Notes: generated by a model from the sequence alone, not told the origin. 64,000 nt of DNA from Umboniibacter marinipuniceus (GCF_003688415.1 NZ_REFJ01000007.1:23571-87570); one strand, 5' to 3'. Shown: positions 17,435-27,038, numbered from the stretch's first letter. Program-made: numbers and translations.

Positions 17435-18565
17435 ATGTTTACGGTCAACAGTAACTTCGACAGTGGTAACATTCATTTCGTGGGCGAATCCAACAATGAG
17501 CTTCAACTCGAGATTCGTAACGATCGTTACTCCGAATACTTCCAGTGGTTCCACTTTTCAGTGACCGGCGAGCAGGGCTCAACCCTTCGTTGCTGTATTC
17601 GCAATGCGGGTCAAGCTGCCTACCTAGAAGGGTGGCCTGACTACCGCGTCTGCTTTAGCTACGACCGAAAGACCTGGCATCGTCTAGATGCCTCATTTGA
17701 CGGAAGCAATCTTCGTTTTGACACCAAACTTAGCGCGAACACGATTTGGTTCGCCTACTTCGAGCCCTTCTCCTATGAGCAACATCTGGCACTGATCGCC
17801 AAAGCTCAACAACATGAAGACGTCTCACACCAAGTGCTAGGCCAAACGCTTGATGGCCGACCTATCGACCTACTGAAGATTGGCCAGGACGCGAAAAATA
17901 AGCCCGTTATCTGGGTTACCGCTCGGCAACACCCTGGCGAAAGTATGGCTGAACACCTCATTGAAGGGTTACTCGACGAATTACTCGGGCAGTCTGAGCT
18001 CGCCACGCAACTGCGGGCTCAAGCCGTATTCTATATTGTCCCAAATATGAATCCAGACGGCAGCGTTCGCGGTCATTTAAGAACGAATGCGGCGGGGATG
18101 AACCTGAATCGAGAATGGCAGTCTCCATCAATCGAGAAGAGCCCCGAGGTTTTTTGGGTGCGCGCCAAAATGCTTGCCGAAGGCGGCGACATGTTCCTCG
18201 ATATTCACGGAGACGAAGCCCTTCCCTACAACTTCGTTGCCGCAAGTGAAGGCGTCGCGAACTACTCACCTTATATGGCTAAACTTGAAAACGCTTTCCG
18301 CGATAGTTTACTCAAGCGCAGTGACCAATTTCAGGTTCAATATGGCTATGACGTGGACGCGCCTGGCGAGGCGAATCATACCGTGGGAAGCAACTGGATG
18401 GGCAATCAGTTTAAAACGCTAGCGCTCACCCTAGAAATGCCGTTCAAAGACAATGCTAATGCCCCCTCGCCGGAGTTCGGTTGGAACGGCGACCGCAGTC
18501 AACAACTGGGCAAAGACATGCTGGCAACCGTGCTAGATCTCTTGCCGCTTATAGAACGAGGTTAA
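17435..18565 (+). CDS. M14 family zinc carboxypeptidase (cytosolic carboxypeptidase-like)
   Basis: A 376-aa protein of the CCP/AGBL-like branch of M14. The N-terminal beta domain (about 1-125) has [10 protein letters not shown]. The peptidase domain begins near 125 and carries the zinc motif ARQHPGES (His and Glu), the [21 protein letters not shown] segment with substrate-binding Arg/Asn, the third ligand in DIHGDE, and a likely catalytic Glu in LALTLEMPF. There is no signal peptide, so it is cytoplasmic. Eukaryotic relatives trim C-terminal Glu from proteins; bacterial substrates are unknown. yajQ follows after 2 bp and is probably co-transcribed. Confidence 0.88.
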   Translation: MFTVNSNFDSGNIHFVGESNNELQLEIRNDRYSEYFQWFHFSVTGEQGSTLRCCIRNAGQAAYLEGWPDYRVCFSYDRKTWHRLDASFDGSNLRFDTKLSANTIWFAYFEPFSYEQHLALIAKAQQHEDVSHQVLGQTLDGRPIDLLKIGQDAKNKPVIWVTARQHPGESMAEHLIEGLLDELLGQSELATQLRAQAVFYIVPNMNPDGSVRGHLRTNAAGMNLNREWQSPSIEKSPEVFWVRAKMLAEGGDMFLDIHGDEALPYNFVAASEGVANYSPYMAKLENAFRDSLLKRSDQFQVQYGYDVDAPGEANHTVGSNWMGNQFKTLALTLEMPFKDNANAPSPEFGWNGDRSQQLGKDMLATVLDLLPLIERG

Positions 18566-18567
18566 CT

Positions 18568-19053
18568 ATGCCATCCTTTGATATTGTTTCAGAAGTTGAA
18601 TCTGCCGAGCTGTTGAATGCGGCGCAAAATACCGAGCGCGAAATTAACAATCGCTATGACTTCCGTAAAGTTGACACCCAAGTGAAGTTCGCGAACGATG
18701 TGATTAGCCTTACGGCAGAAAGTGACTTTCAATGCGACCAAATGCTAGACATCCTTCGCGCGCAGCTAATAAAGCGTAAAGTGGACCCGCTCACAATGGA
18801 TTACGAGCCCGAGCCAACTCATCGAGGCAAGGCATTCACCGTAGATGTCAAATTTAAGCAAGGTATTGAGACAGACGTAGCAAAGAAGATAGTTAAGCTC
18901 ATTAAAGACGCTAAACTCAAAGTCCAAGCCGCCATTCAAGGTGACCAAGTCCGTGTTACTGGCAAGAAGCGCGATGATTTACAGCAGGCTATGCAGGCGG
19001 TTCGAAGCGCTGACTTGGGGCAACCATTTCAGTTCAATAACTTTCGCGATTAA
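18568..19053 (+). CDS. yajQ: YajQ family nucleotide-binding protein
   Basis: A 161-aa YajQ/DUF520 protein with the conserved N-terminus [10 protein letters not shown] and [14 protein letters not shown] motif, and the C-terminal [16 protein letters not shown] strand-helix. The family consists of two ferredoxin-like domains that bind nucleotides; members in Xanthomonas and Pseudomonas bind cyclic di-GMP and influence transcription. The ATG at 18568 matches the family start; a TTG further upstream in frame lies inside the preceding gene and is rejected. It follows the M14 peptidase gene by 2 bp. Confidence 0.95.
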   Translation: MPSFDIVSEVESAELLNAAQNTEREINNRYDFRKVDTQVKFANDVISLTAESDFQCDQMLDILRAQLIKRKVDPLTMDYEPEPTHRGKAFTVDVKFKQGIETDVAKKIVKLIKDAKLKVQAAIQGDQVRVTGKKRDDLQQAMQAVRSADLGQPFQFNNFRD

Positions 19054-19084
19054 CCCCTCCAATCACTACAATTAGTGCAAATTC

Positions 19085-19118
19085 ATGTCTAGGCACACTA
19101 TATGGTGTGCCTAGACAT
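19085..19118. promoter_or_regulatory. 14-bp perfect inverted repeat
   Basis: ATGTCTAGGCACAC (19085-19098) and GTGTGCCTAGACAT (19105-19118) flank a 6-nt centre. It lies 31 bp after yajQ and about 115 bp before the next gene. No T-run follows, so it could be a terminator-like hairpin or a protein-binding palindrome. Confidence 0.5.
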
Positions 19119-19234
19119 AAATTCTTTGTTGACTACCCCATCATCTCAACTACTATTAGGTTAGTATTCACTTTTAGGGCGAAAGCACGGCTGCGCTCTG
19201 GGCTATTCATTGTTATAACCGGGGGGTTTGTCTC

Positions 19235-19642
19235 ATGAACGAAGCAAGACACTTACTAGCTAGGTTTGAACCACAGGACTTAGCTCAAGAAGCCAACAAT
19301 CTTATGGTTGCGCTCAATCTTTCGCTGATTGACCCTTCAACACCGTTTATTGACGAGAAGACCAAAATTAGCTTGAGTGAAGACCTACTGGACCACCTAG
19401 TGGAAGTTGAGGTCCATGTGGATATCAATTCCCCCTTCGACTTTGCCTTAATGTGTGTTCGAGAGGTCTGGGAGCAAATCCTTAAATTGGATCAGGCGTC
19501 ATTTGAAAACTATCGAATTATTCGTCATCCGGAATGCGCCCTAATAGAGGCCGTTTCCGTGAACGACCAAATCGGCTGTGCCGTCCAATTCAGCGTCTTT
19601 CCCGCCAACAATGTTGTGCCGTTTAGACCTGCGAAGAGCTAG
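19235..19642 (+). CDS. conserved-looking protein of unknown function, 135 aa
   Basis: A 135-aa soluble, acidic protein with no signal peptide or membrane segment. The first half is helical and Leu-rich (LARFEPQDLAQEANNLMVAL); the second half has FDFALMCVREVWEQIL and ends in a Pro-rich tail (VVPFRPAKS). Two Cys only. I recognise no family. The ATG has GGGGGG-rich sequence about 9 nt upstream. A 181-bp gap carrying a palindrome separates it from yajQ, and 83 bp separate it from the acyl-CoA ligase, so it is likely its own unit. Confidence 0.65.
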   Translation: MNEARHLLARFEPQDLAQEANNLMVALNLSLIDPSTPFIDEKTKISLSEDLLDHLVEVEVHVDINSPFDFALMCVREVWEQILKLDQASFENYRIIRHPECALIEAVSVNDQIGCAVQFSVFPANNVVPFRPAKS

Positions 19643-19725
19643 CCTAAACACCCCCCCTTTAAGGGTTTACTCAATCGGCGGATGTGGCATACTGAATCCA
19701 TAATAAAAACGAACTATATGGTGAA

Positions 19726-21375
19726 ATGCTTATGTCTAATTATCGCCCGCTAGCAAGCCTCGCTCAGCACGTTGCCACCCAACCTAATGCACCCTTTCTG
19801 CACCAGCCCTTTAACCGTGAATGGACCTCTTATACCTTTTCCGAAGTGGATGAGCAGAGCTCCAAAATGGCTGCCGCATTACTTCAGTTGGGGCTAGAAA
19901 AGGGAGATCGCGTTGCTATTCTGGGGAAGAACTGCGCCGAATGGATCATGGCCGATTTAGCCATTATGAAGGCCGGACTTATCAGCGTCCCCATATACTT
20001 TAGTGCCGGCGCGGACACTATTGATTACGTCATCGAGCATAGCGAGGCGAAAGCGGTCTTCGTTGGCAAGCTTGATAATTACGACCATGTCGCGGGTGTT
20101 TTTGCCGGCGGCATTAAAACCATCTCCTTCCCTTATCCAATGCCCGCATGTGATTTGCGCTGGCAGGATTTAATTGCAGTAACGCCTGCAATTGAACAAC
20201 CGTATCAACCTTCTGACGACGACTTACTGTCAATTATTTATACCTCTGGCAGCACTGGAAAACCTAAGGGAGTCATGATTTCCTTTGGTAATTGCCAGGC
20301 AATTGGCGTGGCCTCAGCTGAGATTTCCGGGGACGCTTACACCAACGCAGACAGAGTAGTCTCATATCTCCCACTCGCGCACATTGCAGAGCGGGGGCTC
20401 GTGGAGTTGACCGCGCTTCACTCGGGCATGCAGATCTTTTTCGTTGAGTCGCTAGATACCTTCCGAGAAGATATTTGCCACGCAGAGCCTACTGTTTTCT
20501 TCGCTGTGCCACGGATTTGGCTGAAGATCCAACTTCAGGTTCTCGATAAAATCGGGCCCGATCGATTCGCAAAACTAATTAAGATCCCGTTAGTAGGTAA
20601 GCTACTCGCTAAAAAGGTTCGCAAGACACTAGGGCTTCATAAGGCGCGTGTAATAATTTCTGGGTCCGCGCCCATTTCGCCAGATGTTCTCAAGTGGTAT
20701 CACCAGGTTGGCCTACCTATATCTGAGGGCTGGGCGATGTCGGAGACTAGCTGTGTCGGCACCATCAATCTACCTTTTCGAGTTGAAGATATTGGCTCAA
20801 TTGGTCGCCCACTTCCCGGCGCAGATATTAAGCTATCTGAGGATGGTGAGATTCTTATCCGCGGCGCATTCATCACGCCTGGCTACTTCAAGAACCCAGA
20901 AGCTACTGCCGAGACCATGGACGGAGAATGGTTAAAGACTGGTGACCTCGGGCGCTTTAGAGCAAGCGGCGCGCTGGAAATTATTGGCCGCGTAAAAGAA
21001 CAATTCAAAACCTCAAAGGGCAAATATGTCTCGCCGGTGGGTATCGAATCACTGCTATCTGCTTTCCCGCAAATTGAGCAAGTTTGCGTCATGGGTAGCG
21101 GTCTGCCTCAACCCATTGCTTTGGTTGTGCTGGCTGAAGGCATCCCGTGCAACGCCGAAACGCTTGAAGCCATCGCCGGAGAGGCCAACCTTAAACTCGA
21201 AGCACATGAACGCTTAGATGCGGTCATCGTCTGCTCTCAGCCATGGCTAATCGAGAATGGCTTGCTGACGCCAACAATGAAGTTAAAACGGGATGCTATC
21301 GAAAAGTGCCATCAGCCTACAGTCGACGGCTATCAGCGAAGTGCTAACAAGGTTGACGTCATTTACGAACCTTAG
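19726..21375 (+). CDS. AMP-dependent long-chain acyl-CoA synthetase
   Basis: A 549-aa adenylate-forming enzyme that activates a fatty acid to acyl-AMP and then acyl-CoA (membrane-associated or cytosolic). The P-loop-like motif YTSGSTGKPKGV is at about 168-179, SYLPLAHIAER typifies the long-chain (FadD15/bubblegum-like) branch, EGWAMSET is the adenine motif and TGDLGRF the hinge region; the C-terminal domain has a KEQFKTSKGKYVSP catalytic-Lys region. Two ATGs, at 19726 and 19732, are possible. The GGDEF gene begins 11 bp downstream. Substrate chain length is inferred only from the branch. Confidence 0.9.
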   Translation: MLMSNYRPLASLAQHVATQPNAPFLHQPFNREWTSYTFSEVDEQSSKMAAALLQLGLEKGDRVAILGKNCAEWIMADLAIMKAGLISVPIYFSAGADTIDYVIEHSEAKAVFVGKLDNYDHVAGVFAGGIKTISFPYPMPACDLRWQDLIAVTPAIEQPYQPSDDDLLSIIYTSGSTGKPKGVMISFGNCQAIGVASAEISGDAYTNADRVVSYLPLAHIAERGLVELTALHSGMQIFFVESLDTFREDICHAEPTVFFAVPRIWLKIQLQVLDKIGPDRFAKLIKIPLVGKLLAKKVRKTLGLHKARVIISGSAPISPDVLKWYHQVGLPISEGWAMSETSCVGTINLPFRVEDIGSIGRPLPGADIKLSEDGEILIRGAFITPGYFKNPEATAETMDGEWLKTGDLGRFRASGALEIIGRVKEQFKTSKGKYVSPVGIESLLSAFPQIEQVCVMGSGLPQPIALVVLAEGIPCNAETLEAIAGEANLKLEAHERLDAVIVCSQPWLIENGLLTPTMKLKRDAIEKCHQPTVDGYQRSANKVDVIYEP

Positions 21376-21386
21376 GAAATGATAGT

Positions 21387-22541
21387 ATGGAGGACTTCTC
21401 GCCATTAAAGCCGCATCAATTTTCGCTGACGCAAACTGAGCGATCACGGCGAAAACGGAAAGCCATTGTGCGCGCCTCCGAGGGGTTCTTCCTCCTGCTT
21501 GCCGTTATTCTTCCGCTGGCCATTTTGGACGCCATTGAACTTTCACTCCAGGACTGGATTTCAGCGATAGCGGTCTGTTCCATGGTTTGGGGTTCGATGT
21601 TCATTATCGTGGTCACGAAAGTTGATCGCTTTCTCGCGTTCTTCGACCCACACTTTCTCGTCGTACCCGCTCTTGGAGCGGTGACCCTAATAAGCTACTT
21701 CGCCTATTTGATGCCAGACTTACGTATTCTGGTGCTTGGAGGATGGTTTACTGTACTGCTCTTCGGCGGTGGACTAATGACTTTTCGACAGTCGCTGGTC
21801 CTCTCGTTTGCCATGGGCATTGGCTATATGCTGGCTGTCTATGCTATCGCACAGACGGGTTACCCGATTAATCTCGCCGCTGAAGTCGGTCAAGTCATTC
21901 CATTCTGGGTTTTCTGGGGCTATAGCGGCAGAGTGACTGAGCGGATGCGGCTGAAACGATTGGAAAATCGAATGCTTCGCGAACAGTTAAGTCAGTACGC
22001 CTTCACGGATTCATTGACTGGCCTTTTTAATCGTCGAGCCTTTGAGCATGAATTTGAGCGACGAAAGGGTGTGCTCAAAACGAATGAGCACCTCGGCATA
22101 CTGCTCTTCGATATCGATCACTTCAAGCGCGTCAATGATACCAAAGGTCACGAAGCCGGTGATGATTTACTCAAAGAGTTTGCGTCAATCCTATCTCGGG
22201 CATTTGGCAACGATGCCTGTCTGGCAAGGTTAGGAGGCGACGAATTTGCCGCGATCATTACGATTGATTCATTGGTGGAGCTTGAGCAAGCACTTGAGGA
22301 TATTTTTTACGCTAACCGTCGAGCAATAGGAGGCCTATTTACTCACAGCTGTGGCGCCGTGTTTACCTCCAACAAATACTCTACCTCGCGGGTACTTCGT
22401 GTTGCCGATACGTCACTATACGAAGCCAAGTCACGTGGGCGTGATTGTTTCGTCGCCAAAGACTTAGACAAAGTCAGTGCGGCGTTAGCAACTGCTCCAA
22501 AGGTTGACCCATCGTTAGCAGATCTCGATCAACTTCGTTAA
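21387..22541 (+). CDS. membrane-bound diguanylate cyclase (GGDEF)
   Basis: A 384-aa inner-membrane protein that should make cyclic di-GMP from GTP. About six hydrophobic helices (residues about 30-180) form the sensor part, followed by a short coiled linker (RMRLKRLENRMLREQL) and a GGDEF domain (about 205-365) with DSLTGLFNRRAF, FDIDHFKRVND and an intact RLGGDEF active site. The RxxD inhibitory site normally found just before the GGDEF loop is absent (GNDA there), so product inhibition at that site is unlikely. No EAL domain. Co-transcribed with the acyl-CoA ligase by spacing. Confidence 0.92.
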   Translation: MEDFSPLKPHQFSLTQTERSRRKRKAIVRASEGFFLLLAVILPLAILDAIELSLQDWISAIAVCSMVWGSMFIIVVTKVDRFLAFFDPHFLVVPALGAVTLISYFAYLMPDLRILVLGGWFTVLLFGGGLMTFRQSLVLSFAMGIGYMLAVYAIAQTGYPINLAAEVGQVIPFWVFWGYSGRVTERMRLKRLENRMLREQLSQYAFTDSLTGLFNRRAFEHEFERRKGVLKTNEHLGILLFDIDHFKRVNDTKGHEAGDDLLKEFASILSRAFGNDACLARLGGDEFAAIITIDSLVELEQALEDIFYANRRAIGGLFTHSCGAVFTSNKYSTSRVLRVADTSLYEAKSRGRDCFVAKDLDKVSAALATAPKVDPSLADLDQLR

Positions 22542-22592
22542 TTTTCGGGAGTTAAGCTGGCGAGGCACACAGCAGCTGCCAGGTTGGCGCCA

Positions 22593-22628
22593 AAAAAGGG
22601 AAGGTAGCGCTACGCTCCTTCCCTTTTT
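22593..22628. terminator. bidirectional intrinsic terminator
   Basis: AAAAAGGGAAGG (22593-22604) pairs with CCTTCCCTTTTT (22617-22628), with an inner AGCG/CGCT stem and one bulged T. A-run on one side and T-run on the other serve both the GGDEF gene (+) and the Lrp-type gene (-). Confidence 0.88.
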
Positions 22629-22646
22629 AACCCATCAGTCTGGCGA

Positions 22647-23138
22647 TTATCGAGAGAGCGGGTTTGCCACCAGTTCCGCTAGCGGATAACCGCTGAAGCG
22701 CTTACTTTCGCGCATAATCACATGCGTAGAGATGTTATTAATTTCAGGGCAACGATCAATTAACTGACTGGTTAACTCCATATACCTCGTCATATTCGCG
22801 CAGGCAAAACGGATGATAAAATCACAGTTACCACTCACCGTGTAGGCGTCCAAAGCCTCTGCTGTTGCAGCAACTTGCTCCTCCAGCACTCTAAAGGTAT
22901 CTGGCGAATGATTACTGAGACTCACCGAAGCAATACATTGCACCGGGGAGCAGAGTCGCTCCACGTCGACTTCGGCACTAAAGGACTTTATCCACCCCTC
23001 TGCCTGAAGGCGTTGAAAGCGCTGATGACAGGCACTAGGCGACAAATTAACAAGCTCCGCTAGCTCTTTATTCGCCAAGCGACCATTAGCCTGTATGAGG
23101 CTGAGTATACGCAGATCTAGCCGATCTAACATTGCCAC
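22647..23138 (-). CDS. Lrp/AsnC family transcriptional regulator
   Basis: A 163-aa leucine-responsive-type regulator. The N-terminal winged helix-turn-helix (LDLRILSLIQANGRLANKELAELVNLSPSACHQRFQRL) is followed by an AsnC/RAM ligand-binding domain (about 65-150) with the VSGNCDFIIRF segment. It lies 9 bp after the class-III aminotransferase gene on the same strand and probably controls that gene, and perhaps the divergent arginine-succinyl operon, in response to an amino acid. A 17-bp palindrome just upstream of the aminotransferase is a candidate site. Confidence 0.92.
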   Translation of the reverse strand: MAMLDRLDLRILSLIQANGRLANKELAELVNLSPSACHQRFQRLQAEGWIKSFSAEVDVERLCSPVQCIASVSLSNHSPDTFRVLEEQVAATAEALDAYTVSGNCDFIIRFACANMTRYMELTSQLIDRCPEINNISTHVIMRESKRFSGYPLAELVANPLSR

Positions 23139-23147
23139 ATCCTCGCC

Positions 23148-24521
23148 TTAATTGCCGAATGTTACCGAATCGATGGCTTGCTTGAGCACCGACACCAACT
23201 GATCGACTTCCTCGCGGGTAATGACCAGCGGAGGGGAAATAGCAATGGTTCCTACACTTGGCAGTGGACGAACAATTACGCCCGCTTCGCGACAGGCATT
23301 GGCTACTTTCAACGGCCACTTCTCAGCAGGGTCCGGAAGCAACTTGCTCGCTTTATTCGCCACTAATTGTACACCGGCGATAAGACCACGCCCGCGGATT
23401 TCCGCAACGTGAGGATGATCACCAATTTCGGCTTGTAGCTGCTCGTGTAAGTAACGGCCAGTCTCACCTGCTAGCTCAACTAAGCCTTCTTTCTCAATAA
23501 TTTCAAGATTAGCCAGAGCGACGGCAGCACCAATTGGGTGACCACTGTACGTGTATCCGTGAGAGAAGGCGCCCAATTTCTCGGAGCCTAACTTCATTAC
23601 TTCCCAAATATCTTGCGTCATAAACACGGCAGACATTGGGAAATAGCCACTGGTTAAACCCTTTGCGGTGGCCATGAAGTCAGGTTTGATATCAAGTACC
23701 TGCGATCCAAACCACTTGCCCAAACGACCATATCCGCAGACCACTTCGTCAGCAACTAAGAGAATATCATTTGCCTTCAATAGCGATTGCAGTTTTGGGT
23801 AATAACCCTTTGGAGGTTCGATAACCCCACCCGCTGCGTGAATAGGTTCGGCAAAGAACGCGCCAATATTCTCGGCGCCTTCTCGTTCAATGAGCTGTGC
23901 TACTTCGTCAATTAGGCGATCACAAAACTGCTCCTCGGTCTCACCCGCTTTCCCTCTGGTATAGAAGTGCGGACACTCTGTACGCAATACGAAATCAAGC
24001 GGCAGCGGGAACTCCTTATGGAAGCCACCTAGACCAGTTAGCGACGCCGTTGAGATTGAGGTGCCATGGTAACCCTGCTCTCTAGCAATCATCTTGGTCT
24101 TGCTATGCTGCCCTTTTAACGCGAAGTAGTGCCACACCAATTTAATAATCGTATCGTTAGCATCACTGCCGGAACTCCCAAAAAAGATTTTCGTCATCTG
24201 CTCGGGAGCTTTACTGAGCAGTTTCTCAGCTAAAGCAACCTGCCAAGGGTTCGAGGCGTTTGAAAACGTATGATAGTAACTAATTTGCTGAGCTGCTTGC
24301 TGCATAGCGTCCGCTAATTCTTTGCGTCCGTAACCCACATTAACGCACCACAGACCACCCACCGCATCGAGGAGCTCTCGTCCATTCGCATCCGTGACCG
24401 TTGAGCCCTTAGCCGACGTAATCATATCTGGACCGTTGGCCAATAATGCCGTAATTGAAGAAGCTGGGTGTAATAGAACCTCTGCATCCTTAGCCATCAA
24501 GCTCGCCATATTTTCTTTCAT
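23148..24521 (-). CDS. class III PLP-dependent aminotransferase (omega-aminotransferase, SpuC-like)
   Basis: A 457-aa fold-type I transaminase. LLDAVGGLWCVNVGYG, the YHTFSNASNPW segment, GSSGSDANDT (PLP phosphate), QGYHGTS, VADEVVCGYGRLG and the Schiff-base Lys in TAKGLTSGYFPM are all intact. Length and motifs match amine/omega-amino-acid:pyruvate transaminases (SpuC, putrescine- or diamine-pyruvate) rather than the ~400-aa AstC/ArgD group. The ATG at 24521 has AGGAG 7 nt upstream. Gene context (Lrp downstream, arginine-succinyl genes divergent) suggests a role in arginine/polyamine nitrogen use. It could also stand in for AstC; that is an inference. Confidence 0.88.
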   Translation of the reverse strand: MKENMASLMAKDAEVLLHPASSITALLANGPDMITSAKGSTVTDANGRELLDAVGGLWCVNVGYGRKELADAMQQAAQQISYYHTFSNASNPWQVALAEKLLSKAPEQMTKIFFGSSGSDANDTIIKLVWHYFALKGQHSKTKMIAREQGYHGTSISTASLTGLGGFHKEFPLPLDFVLRTECPHFYTRGKAGETEEQFCDRLIDEVAQLIEREGAENIGAFFAEPIHAAGGVIEPPKGYYPKLQSLLKANDILLVADEVVCGYGRLGKWFGSQVLDIKPDFMATAKGLTSGYFPMSAVFMTQDIWEVMKLGSEKLGAFSHGYTYSGHPIGAAVALANLEIIEKEGLVELAGETGRYLHEQLQAEIGDHPHVAEIRGRGLIAGVQLVANKASKLLPDPAEKWPLKVANACREAGVIVRPLPSVGTIAISPPLVITREEVDQLVSVLKQAIDSVTFGN

Positions 24522-24539
24522 CGTCTAATCTCCTAACAG

Positions 24540-24556
24540 AACACCAGTCTGGTGTT
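24540..24556. promoter_or_regulatory. 17-bp palindrome, candidate operator
   Basis: AACACCAG-T-CTGGTGTT, perfect 8-bp arms around one base, immediately upstream of the aminotransferase ribosome-binding site and in the divergent gap to the AST operon. Its position suggests a regulator-binding site, possibly for the Lrp-type protein encoded downstream. Confidence 0.45.
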
Positions 24557-24766
24557 ACGAATGACTGCAACAATACGAATTTTATTCAATTGTCTAGCAA
24601 TCAATGGGTGTTGAAAAGTGTTGATTCACTTTTTAGCATGCTTAGATTCTGGGACATATTGCCGTTTTCTTCAACGAATTTAATTCTGTTATCAATTTCT
24701 TTTCCGCAACTATTACGTGCCATTTTGATGCAGACTAGATTTACTGATATTAGATCTGAGCAACTT

Positions 24767-26014
24767 ATGACCGAAACTGCATTACATACTACCAAATCGT
24801 CTTTAATTGCTAAGCTTCATTCAGAAGCTGACTGGATGATAGCTGAGACACGGCGACTAGCCGAATTAAATTCTGGCACCACGAATGTCGACGGTCTCAA
24901 TTTGGTCGCGAACGAGCTAATCCAATTGTTCAGTACCTGGGCAGACCGAAGCGAGTGTCGAGCTCTTCCTGCTATTGAGTCGGTGTCGTCTGACGGGTCT
25001 ATGGACCGATGGGACACTGCTCCCATGCTTATTTTCGCTCGCAACGAGCAAGCCCCATTGCAGTTACTCTGTACGGGTCACTATGACACCGTGTTTCCGG
25101 CTCATAGTGCATTTCAAACCACTTGGGTTGAGGGTAATCACCTCCGTGGTCCAGGTGTTGCCGATATGAAAGGCGGTTTAATGGTGCTGCTCGCTACGCT
25201 CAGAGCCATTGCTGGAACACCGCTGGATTCCTTAATTGGTGTTACCGTCGCGATTTCCCCTGACGAAGAGATTGGCTCTCCTCGTTCGGCTCCAGAATTA
25301 ACTAAGCTCGCGCAGAATAAGCATTTCGGACTCACGTACGAACCAGCGTTGGCCGACGGAACCCTCGCCGGCGCACGAAAGGGCAGCGGCAACTTCAGCA
25401 TGATCGTAAGAGGCCTAGCAAAGCATGCGGGTAGAGAGTTCTTCGAGGGCAAGAACGCCATCACCGCCGCAGCTAAGTTTGCCACCCAGATTGAGTCGCT
25501 CAGCAACCGCGAAACTGGCCTGACTGTAAACATTGGCAAGATTGAAGGTGGCGGCCCAGTCAATGTGGTACCCGAACTCGCTATTGTTCGCTTTAACATT
25601 CGCGTTGATCAACCGGAAGACACTCGTATTATCAACACGATTAACAACCTCGCAGGCGAGATCTCGGCTGAAACTGGCTGTTCGTTTGACTTACATGGCC
25701 ACTTCAATCGCCCTCCGAAACCAATGACGGAAGCACAACAACAGATGTTCGAACTACTTCGAAGCTGCGGTGCTGAATTAGGCTTGGATGTGCAGTGGAA
25801 GCCAACTGGGGGCTGCTGTGAAGGTAATAATTTGGCCGCCGCGGGATTATTGAATATCGACACCCTCGGGGTTCGAGGTGGCCTAATCCATTCCGATGAA
25901 GAGTTTGCCTGCTTAGACAGCTTTGCCGAGCGAGCACAACTGTCAGCCCTGCTTATCTGTGCCCTCGCCGAGAAGTCTATCCCAAACATAAACGCGCTAC
26001 TTGGAGACGCTTAA
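24767..26014 (+). CDS. M20 family metallohydrolase, first gene of the AST operon
   Basis: A 415-aa cytoplasmic di-zinc hydrolase of the M20/DapE/ArgE/CPG2 type. CTGHYDTVFP (first His and Asp), GPGVADMKGG (bridging Asp), SPDEEIGSP (catalytic Glu-Glu), and a lid domain with NVVPELAIVRFNIRVD and the late His in GGLIHSDEEF fit an active enzyme. The ATG at 24767 starts the conserved part; upstream in-frame sequence is AT-rich promoter DNA. It is followed after 1 bp by astA, then astD and astB. No AstE is in the cluster, so the natural inference is that this protein removes the succinyl group from succinylglutamate (or succinylornithine). Confidence 0.88.
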   Translation: MTETALHTTKSSLIAKLHSEADWMIAETRRLAELNSGTTNVDGLNLVANELIQLFSTWADRSECRALPAIESVSSDGSMDRWDTAPMLIFARNEQAPLQLLCTGHYDTVFPAHSAFQTTWVEGNHLRGPGVADMKGGLMVLLATLRAIAGTPLDSLIGVTVAISPDEEIGSPRSAPELTKLAQNKHFGLTYEPALADGTLAGARKGSGNFSMIVRGLAKHAGREFFEGKNAITAAAKFATQIESLSNRETGLTVNIGKIEGGGPVNVVPELAIVRFNIRVDQPEDTRIINTINNLAGEISAETGCSFDLHGHFNRPPKPMTEAQQQMFELLRSCGAELGLDVQWKPTGGCCEGNNLAAAGLLNIDTLGVRGGLIHSDEEFACLDSFAERAQLSALLICALAEKSIPNINALLGDA

Positions 26015-26015
26015 C

Positions 26016-27038
26016 ATGCTCGTTATTCGACCAGCTGAACTAGCCGATGTTGAGGACTTGTATGCGCTGGCACTCAAAGCGGGCAAGGGTCTCACCTCAC
26101 TGCCGCCAGACCGCGAAACCTTAGCTGCTAAAGTCACCCTCTCAACGGAAAGCTTTGCGCGATCGCAAAACCATGTGGACGATTATTTTTTGCTGGTCAT
26201 GTCTGACACGGCCAAGTCTCGGGTAGTTGGAACGGCCGCCGTTTATGGTACCACCGGAACGCGCCAAGCTTTTTACGCCTATCGACTCATGTCCGTTACC
26301 CACCACTCCCACTCGCTGGACAAGCAAATTCGTGCGGAGATGCTTCACCTCAGCAACGATTACACCGATTGCGCAGAGGTCGGCACGCTGTTCCTCGATC
26401 CTGACTATCGTGGCAACGGGCACTGGCTGTCGCGCTCCCGTTACTTGCTGATGGGCCAGCACTCGCACCGCTTCCAACCCTATGTTATTGCGGAAATGCG
26501 CGGCTGGCTAAACGAGCAGGGAATCAGCCCGTTTTGGGAGGCGATAGGACGGCAGTTTTTCGACATGAGCTTCGAAGAGGCGGATCGACTCTGTGGCATC
26601 GGCTCCAACCAATTTATTACCGAATTAATGCCTAAACATCCCATCTACACCTGCATGTTAGCCGATTCAGCCCAACGAGTACTCGGCAAGCCTCACGTTG
26701 ATACCGTTCGAGCCGTGGAACTACTCGAGGCCGAGGGTTTTGAATACGACAAGATGATCGACATATTCGATGGAGGGCCAATTCTCCGCGCGAAGGTCGC
26801 GAATCTTCATAGTGTCAAGGCAACGGCGCATCGCAAGGTGCGCGTAGACGCTGAATTAGACGATTCATCAAAGCCTATTTATATGCTCGCCAACAGTTCG
26901 CTGGAGAGCTTTCGGGTTGTGTGCGAACCTGCTGTCTTGCAAGACAGCACCGCAACCATCACGCCAAGCATCGCCACACAACTTAACATCGCCAGTGGTG
27001 ACGAAATTCACTTGCTTGATACAGGTAAGACCTCATGA
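26016..27038 (+). CDS. astA: arginine N-succinyltransferase
   Basis: First enzyme of the arginine succinyltransferase pathway: succinyl-CoA + arginine to N2-succinylarginine. The 340-aa AstA/GNAT-like protein begins LVIRPAELADVEDLYALA and has KGLTSLPPDRETL, GTLFLDPDYRGNGHWLSRSRYL (CoA-binding loop) and the AEMRGWLNEQGISPFWEAIGRQFFDM block, all typical. The ATG at 26016 has GGAG 9 nt upstream; the TTG at 26001 is inside the end of the previous gene. It sits between the M20 hydrolase and astD, overlapping astD by 4 bp. Confidence 0.95.
   Translation: MLVIRPAELADVEDLYALALKAGKGLTSLPPDRETLAAKVTLSTESFARSQNHVDDYFLLVMSDTAKSRVVGTAAVYGTTGTRQAFYAYRLMSVTHHSHSLDKQIRAEMLHLSNDYTDCAEVGTLFLDPDYRGNGHWLSRSRYLLMGQHSHRFQPYVIAEMRGWLNEQGISPFWEAIGRQFFDMSFEEADRLCGIGSNQFITELMPKHPIYTCMLADSAQRVLGKPHVDTVRAVELLEAEGFEYDKMIDIFDGGPILRAKVANLHSVKATAHRKVRVDAELDDSSKPIYMLANSSLESFRVVCEPAVLQDSTATITPSIATQLNIASGDEIHLLDTGKTS

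Noticed and set aside
23148..24521. Calling the class-III aminotransferase AstC
   Set aside because: Its length and N-terminal motifs match omega-amine transaminases, not the shorter AstC/ArgD group; only context would support AstC.
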